Below, in pieces: positions 43,511 to 53,745 of a DNA stretch of 64,000 nucleotides. This stretch comes from Castor canadensis (taxonomy: Eukaryota > Chordata > Mammalia > Rodentia > Castoridae), in contig NC_133401.1 of NCBI RefSeq assembly GCF_047511655.1, positions 15,222,001 through 15,286,000 on the forward strand. The letters run 5' to 3'. The first letter of the stretch is position 1; every line of letters begins with the position of its first letter. Position numbers and translations under genes: made by a program. Under the pieces are notes generated by a model. The model made no database searches and had not been told where the DNA came from. It saw only the letters and a list, made by a program, of their open reading frames with translations.

Positions 43511-43540
43511 AGCCCACCCCCCCCCCCCCGCCGCCCCCCA
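43511..43540 (-). repeat. Poly(C)/poly(G) tract in the promoter
   Basis: About 27 of 30 bases are C on the plus strand (CCGCC interruption). On the minus strand (the transcribed direction) this gives long G runs just upstream of exon 1. Confidence 0.9.
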
Positions 43541-43756
43541 TGGACGGAAGTGGCGCAGAGGCGCCGGGTCGGAGTCGCATTTTCCAGAATCCTTGAGGAC
43601 CCCGGGATTTGAATTCTAGCCCCCAGCAGTTGGCATGCTGGGGAAAAGCACGGAAAGCACTGGATTGTACGGTAGTTTCCCTATTTCCCCAGTGGAACAA
43701 GTACCAAGTCGTGTTTTCCCGGGACGGAAGTGCTCTTAACCCCGGGAATCGTATGG

Positions 43757-43775
43757 ACTACAAGTCCCAGAATCC
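43757..43775 (+). promoter_or_regulatory. ZNF143-type site 2
   Basis: ACTACAAGTCCCAGAATCC, a close match to the core motif, 250 bases upstream of the first. Confidence 0.75.
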
Positions 43776-44059
43776 TCTGTAAGGCTGAGCTTCCAGCTAG
43801 CCGGCAGTTTTCCTTTTGAATTTGCAGGTGGATTCTTTTTTTAAATTGTTCCCTTTTACAAGTGTGAGAAGTTGAGATTATGGGGGAAAATTTTTAATTA
43901 CAAAGAAATGCTATGTGTAAGCTAAAAGTAATATATAATAAGGACGGTTTAAGCTGCACTGAACAATCCTTTATTAAATTGGCCTTGACTCACCTGTGAC
44001 CAAGAACGCACAGAAAGGAGATGCAGTCATTCAGCCAGACATGAAACAGCAGCACAGTT

Positions 44060-44640
44060 CTCCACATTTATCTATTTTTCTTGGAATCATTGTTTTGGAC
44101 CCAAGGCCCAAACTCCTGAGATTCCATATACCAGGTCTGGCCACCCGCTCCTAAATGCCAAATAAAGAGGCCTGGTGAAGGCAGAGAAAGGAGATTTATT
44201 ACATGGCTAAGGACATGGGGTGGGGGAGGCAGAGTAAGCACTCCGCTCATCTTAGCCATCTTTGGGGAACAGACATGAGCTATAGGTTTACGTAGACAAG
44301 GAACTGGGGGCGGGGACGAAGTTATACATAAACACTCCCAGTCACAGGGGTGTTCTGGTTGACGATTCTCTCAGTCCAAGGGTTCTCGGAGGGATTCCAG
44401 AGAAGATGTTATTGCTGTCATCACTTGGGGGAGCAATCTGGTTCCCATGAGATGGTTACTTCTGCTCCATGGGGCAGCCTCATTTGGAGGGGTGGTCTGT
44501 CCTGCACGTTCCACTGTTCCTTATGGGAAGTTTCAGTCCCTTGTCATAAAGATGGCATCAGTTCTGTCATTTTTGGAATCCAAGGTGATTGTAAAGTGAC
44601 TGTAAAGAGAATGACTTAGAGCAAAGACAGATACAAAATG
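44060..44640 (-). mobile_element. Probable LTR (minus strand), unclassified
   Basis: A reversed AATAAA occurs in 'ggagatttattacatggcta' (44,191-44,210), followed by 430 bases of unique-like U3-style sequence. No TG...CA edges could be fixed. Its position next to two other LTR-type ends suggests a stack of ERV insertions. Confidence 0.4.
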
Positions 44641-44683
44641 GAGGCAGGGATTGAAAGGAAAATGAAGAAGCAGGAGAGAGAGA

Positions 44684-44892
44684 GAGACCAAGAAAGAATC
44701 TGTGACCTTCGCAAGCAGTAGATCTTTATTAGGGAGAGGAGACCTGAGAGGGACTCTCTAGACCATCAGAGTAATACTCTTAGAGGGGCGAGGGCATGCC
44801 TAGCTTACAGGCCAGGGTTTTTAAGCATCCTACAGTGGGAAAGGGGAGTTGGAGAGGATGGGCATTAGAAAAAATGTCTGTGAAGGGGAATG
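44684..44892 (-). mobile_element. LTR-like fragment, unclassified
   Basis: 'gcagtagatctttattaggg' carries a reversed AATAAA. The following 170 bases resemble an LTR U3 in style only. It ends at the GGGG duplication of the next provirus. Confidence 0.35.
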
Positions 44893-44896
44893 GGGG
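44893..44896. repeat. Provirus target-site duplication (left)
   Basis: GGGG immediately before the LTR end. The same four bases follow the other end at 48,403-48,406. Confidence 0.7.
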
Positions 44897-45245
44897 TGTT
44901 GCAGGAAATTATGAGCTGAGATAGGAGTCTCTGAGGCAGATTAGCAGGAAGCAACGTTTATTGTCCTGGCACAGACCCAGAAGACTCTTGTCCAAAGGCT
45001 GAGCTCTGAGAACAAAGGGGTCTCACCTTATATACACTTGCAAGGAGGTTACAGAAGCAAAAAGCAAAGCTCAACCCTCATATGGCTGCATGTGACTTCA
45101 TTGGCTATTTCATCTCCCCAGTGCAATGTGATCTTCATGTTTCAATTCTTTAAGTTTTATCTCTCTGCTTTGCCATCCCCTCTGACAACTGTCTCATCGT
45201 CAGAACACAGCCTGTTTCTTTTCTTGTCTCCCCTTTCCTGCTACA
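44897..45245 (-). mobile_element. 3' LTR of env-bearing provirus (349 bp)
   Basis: On the minus strand it starts TGTAGCAGGAAAG and ends TTTCCTGCAACA, an almost perfect terminal inverted repeat. A reversed AATAAA is in 'aacgtttattgtcctgg' (44,955). 'ccttatatacac' near 45,028 offers a reversed TATA-like box. Confidence 0.9.
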
Positions 45246-45260
45246 TTATTCCCCTCTTTG
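45246..45260 (-). other. Polypurine tract
   Basis: Reads TCAAAGAGGGGAATAA on the minus strand, directly before the U3 start TGTAGCAGG. Confidence 0.8.
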
Positions 45261-45274
45261 ATGCTTGGACCTAC

Positions 45275-45858
45275 CCAGGGTCAAAGAGCATCACCTTGAT
45301 CTAGGGGTTTGTATTTTAAAAGCATCATTACATGTGCAGCTGTTTTTCTTTCTATATTGGCCTCCGTAATTGTCTTGACAGACCATAGCACCAGGGAAGC
45401 CAGACAGGGCAGTATTAAGCATATTCCTTTCTACCTAAGGCAGAAAACTACTACCTTAGGAACCCATCCTTTCTATGTCTGGGTGGGGACATGGGCAAGC
45501 TTTCTCATCTTGTCTGTGATCTCTTTTATGACATTTCCTTCAATCTATAAGCAGCAGTTGCTCAGGTTAAATTTTCCACAAATTCCTCCCTCAGAAGCCA
45601 ACAAATAGCCTAAAGCCAAGCGGTTCTGATGGATGGCATTGCGCATCTTAGTGCTTTGTTTTGCCAGAAAATTGAGGGCTCTTGCAGTTTCATTAATTAT
45701 AATTTCAACAACAGTCTGCAGCCTGAGGATGCGGTTGAGCATATGTAGGGTGTGATAGCCCCCGACCCGTCTTCTGCCCAGGTGGCAGGACCATAGTATT
45801 GGATGATTCGCTCATCCTTCCAATTGTCAATTTGTAAGGCACTCCTGTTTTGTCTATT

Positions 45859-45901
<43 letters not shown>

Positions 45902-47940
45902 TCCCAGTTTTTTTTTTTACCTTGTCTGAGGGGAAGCAGGAAAAAAGATGGTCTGATTGAGCCTAGCACATAAGACCCAAACCAGCTACCAGGTAGCACT
46001 GTATAAGCTTGCCTCACACAGATCCAGTATAGCCCCCTGGGTGCTTGCCAATCTATGTGTGTGGTAAGATTGTCCCAAACTTTCCTGAAATTAGAGAAGC
46101 TGGCCATGTGGGTGGGGCTGGGGTTCTGTATGGTTAGGAGCTCCTCATCATTGGGTCTCTTGGGCAGTGTCATTGTAAAGCTTTTGTCCTAAACAAGTAA
46201 AATCCCCAGCTGAGTTGTAGAATTGGCCTTCTGGGTGGGAGATACGATAATTTTCGATGGTGGAAGTCTTTAGGAGACAGATGTCTTTCCTGTGCTTTGG
46301 GAAAGAAGTCTCATTAAAAGGCTCCTGTGGGTCCAGCTCCCTTGCTTCCCAAGGCCAGTGGTCTCCATGTTGGTCCCCCATAAACATGGCACGAAGTGAC
46401 ATTCAGTGTCTGGGATTTAGACTCAGCCAGTGAGAGGAACAGGTTTTTAGCTTTGGCGGAGATGGAAAATTCACTCCTCATCTCCTCATAAAAGGAGTGA
46501 AAAACTTGATATGAGGAACTGTCATGGTAGATTATCATTTACTAATTTGAGGTGCATCAGACTCCCAGGGTCAAGGCCCTTTCCATCTATCCTTGTGCCA
46601 GTTATATGTTCCCGTGTCCAATCAGATGGCTTAAGTACAGTGAATTTACAGGGTTACACCTGCCATGGGTACATCAGGGGCAGCTGTCCCTTTGTGAAGG
46701 GGGCTCTGTGCTTAGCCCTCTGCCATGTGGCCCACGAACACAACCCCAGTTAGGACACTAATAAGAACCCGCATCATCACATGGCCAAGAGGTGTCTCCT
46801 GGCACATATACTTATCCTTTGACATATAGGCTATTTCCCAAGTGAGGCCCCTACAGCCACAGCCTGTACCTCCACATCCACCCTTGTCTGTGGCCGCACA
46901 TGTGTCAAATAGCATTGACATTGGTTTATCAGGGCTAAACATCTGGGTGTGGCCGATAAGGTTCCCAGGATTGTGGATGCTCCTGATCTCTAACCATTGC
47001 TCCCAGGGGTGATAAGTGGGGTTGAAGCAGATATGCTGATTACTATGGGAGCACAATAGATAGGTGGTATGGTTGTGAGTGCATGACCCAGTGACAGAGC
47101 CTGCACAGGAATAGTGAGCATGGAAAAGCAAAGTCCTAGTGACAACACTTTCTGCCCAAGTAGTATGCATACATAGGTCACAGGAGGAGGACTCTGAGGC
47201 TGAGAAGGGAGACCATATCAGTAATTATGCATCCTGCCCAAAAGAGACAGAAGAGAGCTAATAGATCCAATCAGTGGGGCAGTTTCTGACAAACCTATGG
47301 CAAAGACTAGGGTAAGAGCTACAGCAGCAAATACTGACAAGGGTGACAATGCATTACAGTGAGATAATGTGTGAAAAACAGCCCGATTGTCCTTATGGAA
47401 AGTCAACTCCTCAAGCTTCTGCCACGTAGATTAGTCAGATTCCTGAGGTGACTAGAGCAGGGCTGTTGTCCCACCGTTTTTGATCCCCTGTTGTTTCCTG
47501 GGAAGTGGAGTCCTGCAGAGGGAGGATGCTCAGGTTCCAGAAGGTGATCCTACGTGGTGAAGCTGGATCAGGGATGCACTCCCATTCTAGAGAAGCTGGC
47601 TTGACTCGACTGTGGTGGATCCAAGGAGCAATTTCTGCTACTTTACACAGGTAAATATTTATGGGGACTAACTGTGGAGTTAGGAAACCTAATGGCCAAG
47701 AATCATGGCTCAGATGTTGATAAGGGATCATATCCCACATTGTTGACACTAACAAATGGTTCATGACATAGAGCAGGCTCCCACAAACCTGTAGTCAATG
47801 GAGCTCCCCTAAAATAACAGGCCCAATCTGGCCATCCCAGGCCAAAAATTCCCTCCACCTGCCATATGGAAGGAGTAGGACTAACATCTCCACTCTGTAG
47901 ACTCCAATAAAAACGGGAGGTCTTGACTTTCAGTGTAGTG
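45275..47940 (-). pseudogene. Retroviral env remnant (SU and TM)
   Basis: Env normally mediates entry; this copy is broken by several stops and frameshifts. SU pieces lie at 47,435-47,940 and 46,712-47,170 (Cys-rich, 'CGGTGCGCRG'), then 46,148-46,538. A conserved SU/TM-region motif 'LYWICVRQAYTVLP' is at about 45,995-46,035. TM (45,545-45,742) has a heptad-like '[19 protein letters not shown]', an immunosuppressive-like '[10 protein letters not shown]' and the motif C-X7-C-C (45,551-45,580), closed at once by a TAG. A membrane-proximal end with 'YKPLDQGDAL' is recognisable near 45,290. The C-X7-C-C spacing is one residue longer than the usual gammaretroviral C-X6-C-C. A (TA)n expansion sits inside the gene. 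Confidence 0.85.
45863..45899. repeat. (TA)n microsatellite inside env
   Basis: About 18 TA units splitting the TM and SU reading frames. Confidence 0.95.
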
Positions 47941-48307
47941 CTCCTTTTTGTTTTTTTAATCCTATCTGGGGGGTGTACTTTGGTCTTTTTTTTTTACTTT
48001 GTTCTACATAAGTAAATCTGTCTGAACCCTCACATCAGTGCAGCAGTATTCTCTGTGCTCAGCTGCCTCTTGTCTCTTTGTGTCAACTCTTGTTGTCTTA
48101 ACAAATTTGTGGATTAACCTTTAGCACCAAAAATTCCTGACAGTTATTTTGACAAAACAAAAACCATTTTAAGACAGTTTTTGTAAATGTTATTAAGAAT
48201 AATATTTTTAAGTTAGTCTTACTGTTATGAGCTTAGAGAATTAAGGTTTATTTTAATATCAGTACATTAAATTTTGACCTTACAAAAACCTTTAATGTAA
48301 CTGGATT
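47941..48307 (-). other. Internal proviral remnant, gag and pol missing
   Basis: Only about 370 bases lie between env and the 5' LTR scrap, so gag, pro and pol are deleted. 'aacctttagcaccaaaaatt' may be leader, but no primer site could be fixed. Confidence 0.4.
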
Positions 48308-48402
48308 TTAGTTTAAGTTTTATCTCTCTGCTTTGCCATACTGTCAAAACACAGTCTGTCTGTTTCTTTTCTGTTCCTCACCACCACCACTTTCCTGCTA
48401 CA
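48308..48402 (-). mobile_element. 5' LTR fragment (U3 start only)
   Basis: 'gttttatctctctgctttgc' and '...tttcctgctaca' repeat the U3 start of the LTR at 45,150-45,245. The R and U5 parts are gone. Confidence 0.85.
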
Positions 48403-48406
48403 GGGG
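48403..48406. repeat. Provirus target-site duplication (right)
   Basis: GGGG directly after the LTR TG...CA edge. Four bases is the size expected for a gammaretroviral integration. Confidence 0.7.
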
Positions 48407-48859
48407 AAGGTACTGGACATCATCAAGGTCACTGGGGCTGGGCAGCCTGTCATACCATGTTGTTTTTCTCTGGCTCTTTTATTGGAGGTAACCATGTTTG
48501 CATTGCATCCCTGTATTCCAGCAGGGATGCCAAGCTTCTTATGTTTTTAGTTAATTTGTGGGCCCAAGTAAGGAATCAGTGTTTTTCAGCAGAAGCAGTT
48601 TGAGTGCCTCTTACATTCTTACATTGGCAGGGAATTGGAGAAGAGAGTATGAAATAGGGTCTACCCTATATAAAATCTTGAAATATTTTCTTCTTTGAAT
48701 TCAGATTAAGAAGTATCAGAGGAGATTTCATATTCAAACAATAATATTCCACTCTTGACCCCTAAAGTCATATGCTCATCTCACAATGCAAAATGCATTT
48801 AGTCTGTCCCAAAAGTCCCCAAATTCTGACAATTGTAGCAGTGCTCAAAAGTCCAGTCA

Positions 48860-48950
48860 GGGCTGGGATGTAGCTCAGTGGTAGAGTGCTTGCCTAGCAT
48901 GCACAAGGTTCTGAGTATGATCCCAGCACCAAAAAGGAAAAGACAAAAAA
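48860..48950 (+). repeat. ID-like SINE monomer, sense
   Basis: 'gggatgtagctcagtggtag', 'tgcttgcctagcatgcacaa' and 'gatcccagcaccaaaaagg'. Box A and box B-like sequences are readable. Confidence 0.9.
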
Positions 48951-49404
48951 AAAAGTCCAAGTTCAAAGTCTCCTCTGAGACTCAAGGCAAACTCTTAGCT
49001 GTGAGCCCCTGTAAAAAAATCAAAAGAACAACATACACACCTCCAACATACAATAAACACTGGATAGACACTTCACCTAATTCCTGCTCTTAGAATCAGG
49101 AATTCCTTCCTGTAGGTGCCTTCTGATTCAAAAAACAGCTGATACTAGGAAGTCCAGGATGGTTCAGTAAGGATGAGGGGTGCATTGGTGAAGTGAGGGC
49201 TCAGGTCCTGAAACTTGCAAATAATACAGAAAGCTTAAAGGTCCACTTTTCTCCCAGGCAGAAAATGAGTGTTTTTGCCAATTTTTGCCAATTTTGTTGT
49301 AAAATACTTTTTTTTAAAAGGAAGTCAACTACAAAAGAGGAGATGTAAATATCTGAACAATGTCCAACTGAGGGCACCTCCAATTCTGGATACTTTCTCT
49401 GGAG
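48951..49404. other. Non-coding stretch, nothing recognised
   Basis: AT-rich unique sequence between an ID SINE and a purine tract. Confidence 0.45.
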
Positions 49405-49505
49405 GGGGGGGTGCAGAAGAAGGGAGAAAGAGGGGGAGGAGGATAAAAAGGAAGGAAGGAAGGGAAGGAAATGGAAGGAAGGAGAGGAAGAGGAAGAAGA
49501 AAGCT
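49405..49505. repeat. Purine (GGAA/GGAG) tract
   Basis: About 100 bases of nearly pure A/G, including repeated 'ggaaggaagg' units. Confidence 0.9.
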
Positions 49506-49867
49506 ATAAATGTTTTTTAAGTTGGAACTTAAATAATGGAAACCATTCTAAGCAATCATATCACATGATCCACTTCTTAACAATCTTTCCCTTCTCCTCA
49601 AAACAAAAACAAAGCAAAAGGTATACAACTAAAGATTAAGGGTTAAAGGAGTATACTCTCTCACAAGTATGAAACCCAGCATTTGCTTCCTGGTATTTAT
49701 CACAGGCTGTATTCTTACACTGACAGTATGGAAAGAGGGAAAGCATACATATCCCATATGCACCTCAGCCCAGGCCCTGTGCTCGATCTGTATTGTGAAT
49801 GGGAAGACATGGGATGGGAGGGAAAAAAGAAAGAAACCCAGCTCCAAAATCATTCCTGAAACTATAC

Positions 49868-50245
49868 TGAAATGGTTAACAACATAGCTAGAGGAAAGCC
49901 ATAAATCAGGTGTAGAGGGAGGTTTAGGAGAGTGTCTGGTTCTCGTAAAGTTCAAAGAACAGCAGGAACCAAACTAGGATATGGTCAAATGGTTGGTTGT
50001 GTGGATTGTGTTGATTGTATTCATTCATACTCATAGATAATAACCATTGTCTCACTTCTGTACCCAGGCTTGCTTGCTTCACAAAGATTGCCAGGGATTT
50101 TTGCCTTATAAGGCCTGCTAAATGTTGGAATGGGGCTGCTCTCTGAGACTCAACAACCTGTTGGTCAGAGCAGTCGCCATCTGGCTAATAAAGACTCTCC
50201 TTTAAAATCTTTCTGGGGTGGTCATGCCTCAGTTGACTTGTAACA
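49868..50245 (+). mobile_element. ERV1 5' LTR (378 bp), orphan
   Basis: Starts TGAAATGG and ends CTTGTAACA, with AATAAA in 'ctggctaataaagactc'. It is the same family as the 3' LTR at 7631-8078 but in the opposite orientation, and is shorter by a deletion in U3. A primer-binding site follows, so it is a 5' LTR, yet gag is not present to its right. The four bases before it are ATAC, whose complement GTAT differs by one base from the GTAC beside the 7.6-kb LTR. Confidence 0.9.
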
Positions 50246-50247
50246 TT

Positions 50248-50265
50248 TGGAGGCCCCAGCGAGAT
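50248..50265 (+). other. Primer-binding site, tRNA-Thr-like
   Basis: TGGAGGCCCCAGCGAGAT follows the LTR after two bases. The first ten bases equal the complement of a mammalian tRNA-Thr 3' end (TGGAGGCCCC) as remembered. The rest partly matches. Confidence 0.65.
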
Positions 50266-50328
50266 CTTTTTAATGACCCCCAAAGACGCTGGTAGAGACT
50301 TGATCTCTTGGGACTCCATGAAGCCTAA
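50266..50328 (+). other. Truncated retroviral leader
   Basis: About 63 bases of leader (ctttttaatgaccccc...aagcctaa) end abruptly at L1 sequence with a TG microhomology at the join. Confidence 0.7.
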
Positions 50329-53300
50329 TGTTTAGTTCACTTGCCCATTTCTTTATTGGTTCATTAGTTTTGGGAGAATTTAGTTTTTTAAGTTCCCTAT
50401 ATATTCTGGTTATCAGTCCTTTGTCTGATGTGTAGCTGGCAAATATTTTCTCCCACTCTGTGGGTGTTCTCTTCAGTTTAGAGACCATTTCTTTTGATGA
50501 ACAGAAGCTTTTTAGTTTTATGAGGTCCCATTTATCTATGCTATCTCGTAGTTGCTGTGCTGCTGGGGTTTCGTTGAGAAAGTTCTTACCTATACCTACT
50601 AACTCCAGAGTAGTTCCTATTCTTTCCTGTATCAACTTCAGAGTTTGTGGTCTGATATTAAGATCCTTGATCCATTTTGAGTTAATCTTGGTATAGGGTG
50701 ATATACATGGATCTAGTTTCAGTTTTTTGCAGACTGCTAACCAGTTTTCCCAGTAGTTTTTGTTGAAGACACTGCTATTTCTCCATCGTATATTTTTAGC
50801 TCCTTTGTCAAAGACAAGTTGGTTATAGTTGTGTGGCTTCATACCTGGGTCCTCTATTCTGTTCCACTGGTCTTCATGTCTGTTTTTGTGCCAGTACCAT
50901 GCTGTTTTTATTGTTACTGCTTTGTAATATAGTTTGAAGTCAGGTATCGTGATACCTCATGCAATGTTCTTTTGACTGAGTATTGCCTTGGCTATTCGTG
51001 GCCTCTTGTATTTCCATATAAATTTCACGGTAGATTTTTCAATGTCTTTCATGAGTGTCATTGGAATTTTGGTGGGAATTGCATTAAACATGTAGAGTAC
51101 TTTCGGGAGTATTGACATTTTTACTATGTTGATTCTACCAATCCATGACCATGGGAGATCTCTCCATTTTCTATAGTCTTCCTCAGTCTCTTTCTTCAGA
51201 AGTTTATAGTTTTCCTTATAGAGGTCATTCACATCTTTTGTTAGGTTTACACCTAGGTATTTGATTTTTTTTGAGGCTATTGTAAATGGAATTGTTTTCA
51301 TACATTCTTTTTCAGTTTGCTCATTGTTAGTGTATAGAAATGCTAATGATTTTTCTATGTTGATTTTTATATCCTGCTACCTTGCTGTAGCTATTGATGA
51401 TGTCTATAAGCTTCTGAGTAGAGTTTTTTGGGTCTTTAAGGTATAGGATCATGTCATCTGCAAATAGGGATATTTTGACAGTTCCTTTACCTATTTGTAT
51501 TCCTTTTATTTCTTCTTCTTGCCTAATTGCTCTGGCTAGGAATTCCAGTACTATGTTGAATAGGAGTGGAGATAGTGGGCATACTTGTCTTGTTCCTGAT
51601 TTTAAAGGGAATGGTTTCAGTTTTTGTCCATTAAGTATAATGCTGGCTGTAGGTTTGTCATATATAGCTTTTATAATGTTGAGGTACTTTCCTTCTATTC
51701 CTAGTTTTCTTAGAGCTTTTATCATGAAATGGTGTTGGATCTTATCAAAGGCTTTTTCTAAATCTATTGAGATGATCAAGTGGTTTTTGTGTTTGCTTCT
51801 GTTAATATGGTTTATTACGTTTATTGATTGTCATATGTTGAGCCACTCCTGCATTCCTGGGATGAAGGCTACTTGGTCGTGGCGAATGATCTTTTTGATG
51901 TGTTGTTGAATTCGGTTTGCCATTATTTTGTTAAGGAGATTGGCCTAATAGTTCTCCTTTTTGGAGGTGTCTTTGCCTGGTTTTGGGATAAGTGTAATAC
52001 TGGCTTCATAAAATGTGTTAGGCAGTTTTCCTTCCCTTTCTATTTTGTGGAACAGTTTAAGGAGGGTTGGTATCAGTTCTTCTTTAAAGGTCTGATAGAA
52101 TTCAGCAGAGAATCCATCAGGTCCTGGGCTTTTCTTTTTGGGGAGACTCTTGATTGCTGCTTCAATTTCATTTTGTGTTATAGATCTATTCAGGTGATTA
52201 ATTTCCTCTTGGTTCAGTTTTGGATGGTCATATGTATCTAGAAATCTGTCCATTTCTTTAAGATTTTCAAATTTATTTGAATATAGGTTCTTGAAGTAGT
52301 CTCTGATGATTTCCTGGACTTCCATGGTGTTTGTTGTTATCTTCCCTTTTGCATTCCTGATTCTACTAATTTGGGTTTTTTCTCTCCTCATTTTAGTCAG
52401 GTTTGCCAGGGGTCCATCGATCTTGTTTATTTTTTTAAAGAACCAACTTTTTGTTTCATTCATTCTTTGTATTTTTTTTTGGTTTCTATTTCGTTGATTT
52501 CAGCTCTTATTTTTATTATTTCTCTCCTATTTGTTTTGGGATTTGCTTGTTCTTGTTTTTCTAGGAGTTTGAGATGTATCATTAGGTCATTGATTTGGGA
52601 TCTTTCAGCCTTTTTAATATATGCCGTAATGACTATAAACCTTCCTTTCAGGACTGCCTTTGCTGTGTCCCATAGGTTCCGGTAGGTTGTGTTTTCATTT
52701 TCATTGACTTCCAGGAACTTTTAAATTTCCTCTTTTATTTCATCAATGATCTGTTCATTAAGTAATGAGTTATTTAGTTTCCAGCTGTTTGCATGTTTTT
52801 TGTCTTTACTTTTGTTGTTGAGTTCTACTTTTACTGCATTGTGATCAGATAGTATGCACGGTATAATTTCCATTTTCTTATATTTGCTGAGGCTTGCTTT
52901 GTGCCCTAGGATATGATCTGTTTTGGAGAAGGTTCCATGGGCTGCTGAGAAGAATGTATATTAGGTGGAAGTTGGATGAAATGTTCTGTAGACATCAAGT
53001 AGGTCCATTTGATCTATTGTATATTTTAGATCTTGGATATCTTTATTGATTTTTTTGTTTGGATGATCTATCTGTTGATAATGGGGTGTTACAGTCTCCC
53101 ACAACCAATGTGTTGGTGTTAATATATGCTTTTAGGTCTTTCAGGGTATGTTTGATGAAATTGGGTGCGTTGACATTGGGTGCATACATGTTGATGATTA
53201 TTATTTCCTTTTGGTCCATTTCCCCTTTTATTAGTATGGAATTTCCTTCTTTGTCTCATTTGATCAATGTAGGTTTGAAGTCTACTTTGTCAGAGATAAG

Positions 53301-53528
53301 TATTGCTACTCTTGCCTGTTTTTGGGGGCCATTGGCTTGGTAAATCTTCTTCCAGCCTTTCGTCCTAAGCCTATGCTTATTTCTGTCGGTGAGATGGGTC
53401 TCCTGTAAGCAACAAATTGTTGGGTCTTCCTTTTTAATCCATTTCATCAAGTGGTGCCTTTTGATGGGTGAATTAAGTCCATTAACATTAAGCATTAGTA
53501 CTGATAGGTATGTGGTGATTCCTGTCAT
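50329..53528 (-). pseudogene. L1 ORF2 (endonuclease/reverse transcriptase), broken
   Basis: ORF2 starts MTGITTYLS at 53,528. The endonuclease part has 'LNVNGLNSPIKRHHL' and 'CCLQETHL' (catalytic Glu). RT pieces are 51,945-52,463 with '[16 protein letters not shown]' and 51,327-51,779 with the catalytic '[10 protein letters not shown]'. Downstream pieces lie at 50,957-51,301 and 50,270-50,842. Stops and frameshifts between pieces make it non-functional. Confidence 0.93.
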
Positions 53529-53745
53529 TTAGTTGTCTTAGTTGTTTGAAGGTTTGATTATGTGTACCTAAGTTGAGGTTACTCTCTACTGTCTTGCTTT
53601 TTCTTTTCCTGTGGTTTGGTGCTGCCTGTCTTTTCATGGTTAAGTTGGGTTTCACTTTCTGTGTGCAGAATCCCTTGAAGAATCTTTTGTAATGGTGGCT
53701 TTGTGGTCACATATTGTTTTAGTTTCTGCTTATCATGGAAGACTT

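Larger units (their letters stand above)
43130..43800 (-). promoter_or_regulatory. ZNF229: CpG-rich promoter of the KRAB-ZNF gene
   Basis: CpG density rises sharply at 43,140-43,760. Two ZNF143-type sites lie at 43,481 and 43,757. Three CGGAAGT ETS/GABP-type sites lie at 43,450, 43,545 and 43,725, and there is no TATA box at the exon. This fits a broad housekeeping-type KRAB-ZNF promoter firing leftward through exon 1. The flanking region to the right (43,800 on) has no exon, so a divergent partner gene is not supported. Confidence 0.85.

Noticed and set aside
43800-44060. Divergent gene on the plus strand from the 43.5-kb CpG promoter
   Set aside because: No donor with exon-like sequence was found right of 43.8 kb. 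The DNA turns into ordinary AT-rich and LTR sequence.
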